Below are positions 29,123 through 32,224 of a DNA stretch of 32,224 nt, piece after piece (within the stretch, counting starts at the first letter, position 1; each line of letters begins with the position of its first letter). The DNA is from Syntrophorhabdales bacterium (lineage in GTDB: Bacteria > Desulfobacterota > Syntrophorhabdia > Syntrophorhabdales > Syntrophorhabdaceae): NCBI GenBank assembly GCA_018052995.1, contig JAGPMK010000026.1, forward strand, positions 1 through 32,224. The letters are read 5' to 3'. The translations under genes were made by a program, and so were the position numbers. Below the pieces are notes generated by a model. The model saw only the letters and a program-made list of their open reading frames with translations, searched no databases and was not told the DNA's origin.

Positions 29123-31114
29123 ATGGGAAAGACTCTATTTCTCGCAAAGGGAAGGATAAAGGCAAAGGCACATGGATACTGGTTCACCTCAGGTGGAGAA
29201 AAGGCAGCTTTTGGTTTCTATCCCCATCTGAAGGACACAGAAGGCTACCCTGTATTTCCAGATACCCAGCTCCACGGAGATTTGAGGATGGCAGCAAGAT
29301 GGTTTTTAAAACTCAACGGAGATGAAAAAAAAGAGATGATTATCAAGGTCTTTGGAGATGAACCAAAGGCAAAGACCCGCAATATACCATCAAGGCTCTT
29401 CCTCACAGACCTTACCCTCACCAATGATTCTAAAAGGATATGGAGGCAGGAGAGGTTTGAGATAAAACCCCGTATAGCCATAGATGATAAAAAAAGGACA
29501 GTATCAGAGCATATGCTTGTAAACATGGAAGTCGCATACATGGAGGGCATTGAGCTTGAGGCAGGTTTTTACCTTGGCTATTTCAATGATGAGGATGAGT
29601 TTAATAGGGCAAAGTGGCTAATAGAGGGCTCCATCTCCCTTTTAAGTGGTTTTGGTCAGTCCCGTTCCAGAGGATACGGCAGGGCAGAGCTTGAAATAGA
29701 ATGGGCAGAGGATGAGAGGATAGCCTATAGCGCCATTGACAATTCAAATGAAAAAGCCACATACCTCGTTCAGGCAGACTACTTCCTCAAGGCACTCATA
29801 AACATGAGAAACAAGCCTGTCCAGCCTGGAAGCACCCAGTTTCTACCATCCCGTTATGCCATCACAGAAGACCAGGTAAGGGCATGGTTTGTGAGAACTT
29901 ATCATAGCCTCTTTGATAGCTGGCCAGAATACGAAGAGATGAAATCCCTTTCCTTTTCTTGGATTTATCCAGCCTGGCATGAGAGAGATCGATTTTTTTA
30001 TGGGATACCACCAGCCATGACCACCCTGAAAAACGAGGTGGGTAAAATAAGAGATATAGTAGGCATAAGTCAATCTCCAAAAGAAGAGGAAAAAATAGAC
30101 CAGGAGAACTTCTTCTCCACAAAGACAAAACCTCTGCCAAAGGACTATTTTGTAACAACAGATAATAGCCCTTCTGTCTTCAGGCTTGAGACAGAGAGGA
30201 GGATTAGAAACCAGATAGAGGATAATTTTGCCACAGCCGAAGATGGCGGGCTCTTTGTCCAGGAGCTGGTTCGAAAGGGGCAATATTTTGGCGGTAAAAT
30301 AAACCTTTTAAGAAAAGCAGATGAGACCTTCCATCAAAGGGCCATCTTTATCCTTCAAAATATAAAACCAGTGATTGGAGGAACCATCTTTGAACCTATA
30401 TTAAACATCGATAATGACGTAAATATAAATAAAAAAGGTGAGACTGATAACCCTTCAGGTGAAAAACCCTTACACTATCTTGTTGTAACACCCATACCCT
30501 TTGATTTCAGCTTGGTCAACTACATAAAAGCATCCTATTCTAAAAGAAAAGATGATGAGGTGATCTCAATGGATGCAAATATGATAAGTCTTGATACTAT
30601 AAGGCGCTACAATACTACCCTCAGACGTCCAAAAAGACCTGAAATCTTTATATGGCAGGGCTCTGTAATTAAAGACGAAGATGGCATAGAAAATTACAAA
30701 GAAAATATAATCTCATGGCACGGTTTCGGAGATGACCTCGAGTTAAAGAAACAGGAATCAACGAAAAAGATAGAGGAAAAGGTTTATATTGATGAGAAAA
30801 AGCCCTCAACCCAAAAAAGACCGGAATACTTTGATAGCCTTGCAAAAAATATGACCCCGTCCCAGGCAGGAATACTGAAGGAGTTTCTAAATAGGCACAG
30901 GAGTATAGAAGATATTAAGAGGGTAGTAGAAGACAGGGAAGAGAAATATAAGAAGAAGCAAAAGGATGAGTGGCAAAAGCTCTATGAAGAAATAAAATAC
31001 CGCTGCGATAAAGACCCAACAGGTGAAGAGATGAGGAAATTTGTGCGTTTTCTCCTGGAGAAGCTTTTTGAATATTGGAGGAAAGATAAAAAGGTTGAAG
31101 GAGAGAGAGGCTAA
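29123..31114 (+). CDS. Multi-domain RAMP protein: Cas7-like + Csx10(Cas5)-like + helical tail
   Basis: A 663-aa protein. Residues 8-195 form a Cas7-like RAMP: AKAHGYWFTSGGEKAAF, VFPDTQLHGDLRMAARW, FGDE...SRLFLTDL, and the glycine loop LLSGFGQSRSRGYGRAEL. Residues 213-540 read like Csx10: PGSTQFLPSRYAITEDQVRA, LSFSWIYPAWHERDRFFYGI, PPAMTTLK, then ERRIRNQIEDNFATAEDGGL with FVQELV. Residues 575-655 are strongly helical and charged (EFLNRHRSIEDIKRVVEDRE...), a possible Cas11-like small subunit. The order Cas7-Cas5-Cas11 is known from III-Dv effectors. The Cas7 part shows no obvious catalytic Asp in its thumb loop. Domain assignment is by motif, without a search. Confidence 0.75.
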   Translation: MGKTLFLAKGRIKAKAHGYWFTSGGEKAAFGFYPHLKDTEGYPVFPDTQLHGDLRMAARWFLKLNGDEKKEMIIKVFGDEPKAKTRNIPSRLFLTDLTLTNDSKRIWRQERFEIKPRIAIDDKKRTVSEHMLVNMEVAYMEGIELEAGFYLGYFNDEDEFNRAKWLIEGSISLLSGFGQSRSRGYGRAELEIEWAEDERIAYSAIDNSNEKATYLVQADYFLKALINMRNKPVQPGSTQFLPSRYAITEDQVRAWFVRTYHSLFDSWPEYEEMKSLSFSWIYPAWHERDRFFYGIPPAMTTLKNEVGKIRDIVGISQSPKEEEKIDQENFFSTKTKPLPKDYFVTTDNSPSVFRLETERRIRNQIEDNFATAEDGGLFVQELVRKGQYFGGKINLLRKADETFHQRAIFILQNIKPVIGGTIFEPILNIDNDVNINKKGETDNPSGEKPLHYLVVTPIPFDFSLVNYIKASYSKRKDDEVISMDANMISLDTIRRYNTTLRRPKRPEIFIWQGSVIKDEDGIENYKENIISWHGFGDDLELKKQESTKKIEEKVYIDEKKPSTQKRPEYFDSLAKNMTPSQAGILKEFLNRHRSIEDIKRVVEDREEKYKKKQKDEWQKLYEEIKYRCDKDPTGEEMRKFVRFLLEKLFEYWRKDKKVEGERG

Positions 31115-32224
31115 TGGCAAATATAATAGAGACCAGGAGGTATATAAAGGGTTCTGCCAGGCTATATCTTAAGACCCCCCTTCTTCTTAAGTCTGGCTAT
31201 GGCGATATGTTCTCTGACTCCACCATAGAAAAGACCTATGACGGAGAGTCTATCCATATAAATGGCTATATCTGGTCAAGCCTATTACGTAGGTGCATGG
31301 CAAGGCTGGAAGAGGGTGCGCCAATTGCAGAGAGGATAGGGAAATATGGAAAGGACAGGGAGGGGGTATCGCCTCTTTGGTGTGAACCAACATTTATTCC
31401 TGCCAGAGGCCTTTATGTAAGACCAGGGCTTGCAGTGGATAGAAGATATGGCTCTGCAAGTGCAGGCGCCCTCTTTAATGATGAGGTTACTGCCTCCGGG
31501 CTTGAGCTCGACCTAAACTGGAACTACTTCCTTTCAGCAGATGAGCAAGAGGAGGAGACAAAGAGGCTATTTCTTCTTGGCCTAAGGGTTGCCACCTCTG
31601 GGGTGGAGAATATAGGCGGAGGCTGGTCATACGGTTTTGGAAGAATAGGGCTCAAAGAGGTGCGTATGATATGTATGGGCCTAAAAGATGAAAAAGGAAG
31701 AAAAGCCCTATGGAGGTTTGATAAAACCGTATTTGATGGTAATCAATCTGAACCTCTTCCCGAATTAAAAAAAGAGGATGTGCTAGCGCCTTGGAAGACC
31801 ATAAGGGTGGAGGCATCTATCCTGCCCGGTCAACTCCTTGCTATCCAGAGTAGCTTTCCTCTATTTGATCCAGATGAAGAAATAAGAGCCGAATACCCCG
31901 ACTCCTTTGTCTATAAAGGTTATATAGTGGATGAAGAGTCAGGTAAAATAAAGGCAAGATACCTGATCCCTGGAAGGAGTCTGCGCCAGGCATTGTTTTC
32001 TGTTCCCATAGAGAGAAAGCTTAGGACTATGGGAAAGGATATATGCTATGGTATGGCAGGAGAGCGTAAATTAAAAGATCATTCATGTCTCAAATGTAGT
32101 TGGTTTGGATCTACAGACAGAGGCGGGATGATTGCAGTTACAGATGCCTTAATAAAGCATGAAAATAAAGAAATCATAAGAAGAATCCATCTCTGCGAGC
32201 ACTCCATGCAGAATATAAATCTAT
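31114..32224 (+). CDS. Tandem Cas7-like (Cas7-2x) RAMP protein, 3' end beyond the window
   Basis: ATG overlaps the previous stop (TAATG), and the frame stays open for 370 codons to the end. Domain 1 (about 10-185): YLKTPLLLKSGYGDMFSDS, GYIWSSLLRRCMARL, LAVDRRYGSASAGALFNDEV (the Csm3-type 'iDR.tgtA..GaLF.eEv'), and GGGWSYGFGRIGL. Asp31 or Asp35 is placed like the target-RNA-cutting Asp of Csm3. Domain 2 starts near 228: YLIPGRSLRQALFSV and a zinc/FGS block HSCLKCSWFGSTDRGGMIAV. Two Cas7 units in one chain match the Cas7-2x subunit of III-D variant complexes. Later domains cannot be seen. Confidence 0.78.
   Translation, partial: MANIIETRRYIKGSARLYLKTPLLLKSGYGDMFSDSTIEKTYDGESIHINGYIWSSLLRRCMARLEEGAPIAERIGKYGKDREGVSPLWCEPTFIPARGLYVRPGLAVDRRYGSASAGALFNDEVTASGLELDLNWNYFLSADEQEEETKRLFLLGLRVATSGVENIGGGWSYGFGRIGLKEVRMICMGLKDEKGRKALWRFDKTVFDGNQSEPLPELKKEDVLAPWKTIRVEASILPGQLLAIQSSFPLFDPDEEIRAEYPDSFVYKGYIVDEESGKIKARYLIPGRSLRQALFSVPIERKLRTMGKDICYGMAGERKLKDHSCLKCSWFGSTDRGGMIAVTDALIKHENKEIIRRIHLCEHSMQNINL

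Overview
The window reads as chromosome from a Gram-negative bacterium: it has lipoproteins with lipoboxes, a TraT-family outer-membrane lipoprotein and a Wzx-type flippase locus. Arginine is mostly AGA/AGG, isoleucine is often ATA, and the DNA is AT-rich by eye. Together with TreT, a HAMP-linked OtsA, a CysD/CysN pair and a type III CRISPR effector, this suggests an anaerobic or thermophile-related lineage such as Nitrospirota or Desulfobacterota; the taxonomy is inference. No tRNA, rRNA, CRISPR array or transposase gene was found. Genes are densely packed, with many overlaps of 1-35 nt.

Region 1 (1-12111, + strand) is a surface-polysaccharide locus. It holds the end of an SGNH hydrolase, a DUF5989 microprotein, an SxtJ-like membrane protein, GT39 and GT2 glycosyltransferases, a DegT/StrS sugar aminotransferase, a methyltransferase, a FemAB/GNAT-like acyltransferase and a Wzx-like flippase. 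After a 150-nt gap with a possible promoter come an alkaline-phosphatase-superfamily protein, an Alg14/Alg13-like split glycosyltransferase and an AsnB-type amidotransferase.

Region 2 (17772-12108, - strand) is a trehalose/osmotic-stress operon. It encodes OtsA fused to a membrane sensor-HAMP module, OtsB, an MscS-type channel whose C-terminus is replaced by two DUF5752-like repeats, and TreT. Two independent trehalose routes and a mechanosensitive channel are therefore co-transcribed. The operon meets the polysaccharide locus tail to tail, with the two stop codons sharing TTAA.

Region 3 (25246-18075, - strand) is an apparent eight-gene operon: ribbon-helix-helix regulator, PstS-like lipoprotein, PstC, PstA, PstB, alkaline-phosphatase-superfamily protein, CysD, CysN. 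A promoter and a palindrome precede the regulator. The binding protein has lost several residues expected to contact phosphate, and the operon ends in ATP sulfurylase, so the imported oxyanion may not be phosphate.

Region 4 (25627-27495, + strand) holds a frameshifted small lipoprotein whose signal peptide is a near-copy of that of the adjacent TraT-like lipoprotein, a hairpin-rich gap with a MITE-like element, and a small PLDc_N membrane protein.

Region 5 (27496 to the window end, + strand) starts a type III-D-like CRISPR effector operon: a Cas10 lacking the HD nuclease but keeping the zinc ribbon and GGDD, a 663-aa protein that looks like Cas7-Csx10(Cas5)-helical tail in one chain, and a tandem double-Cas7 protein cut by the window edge. 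This is the most interesting system here; its array and any signalling effectors would have to lie outside the window.
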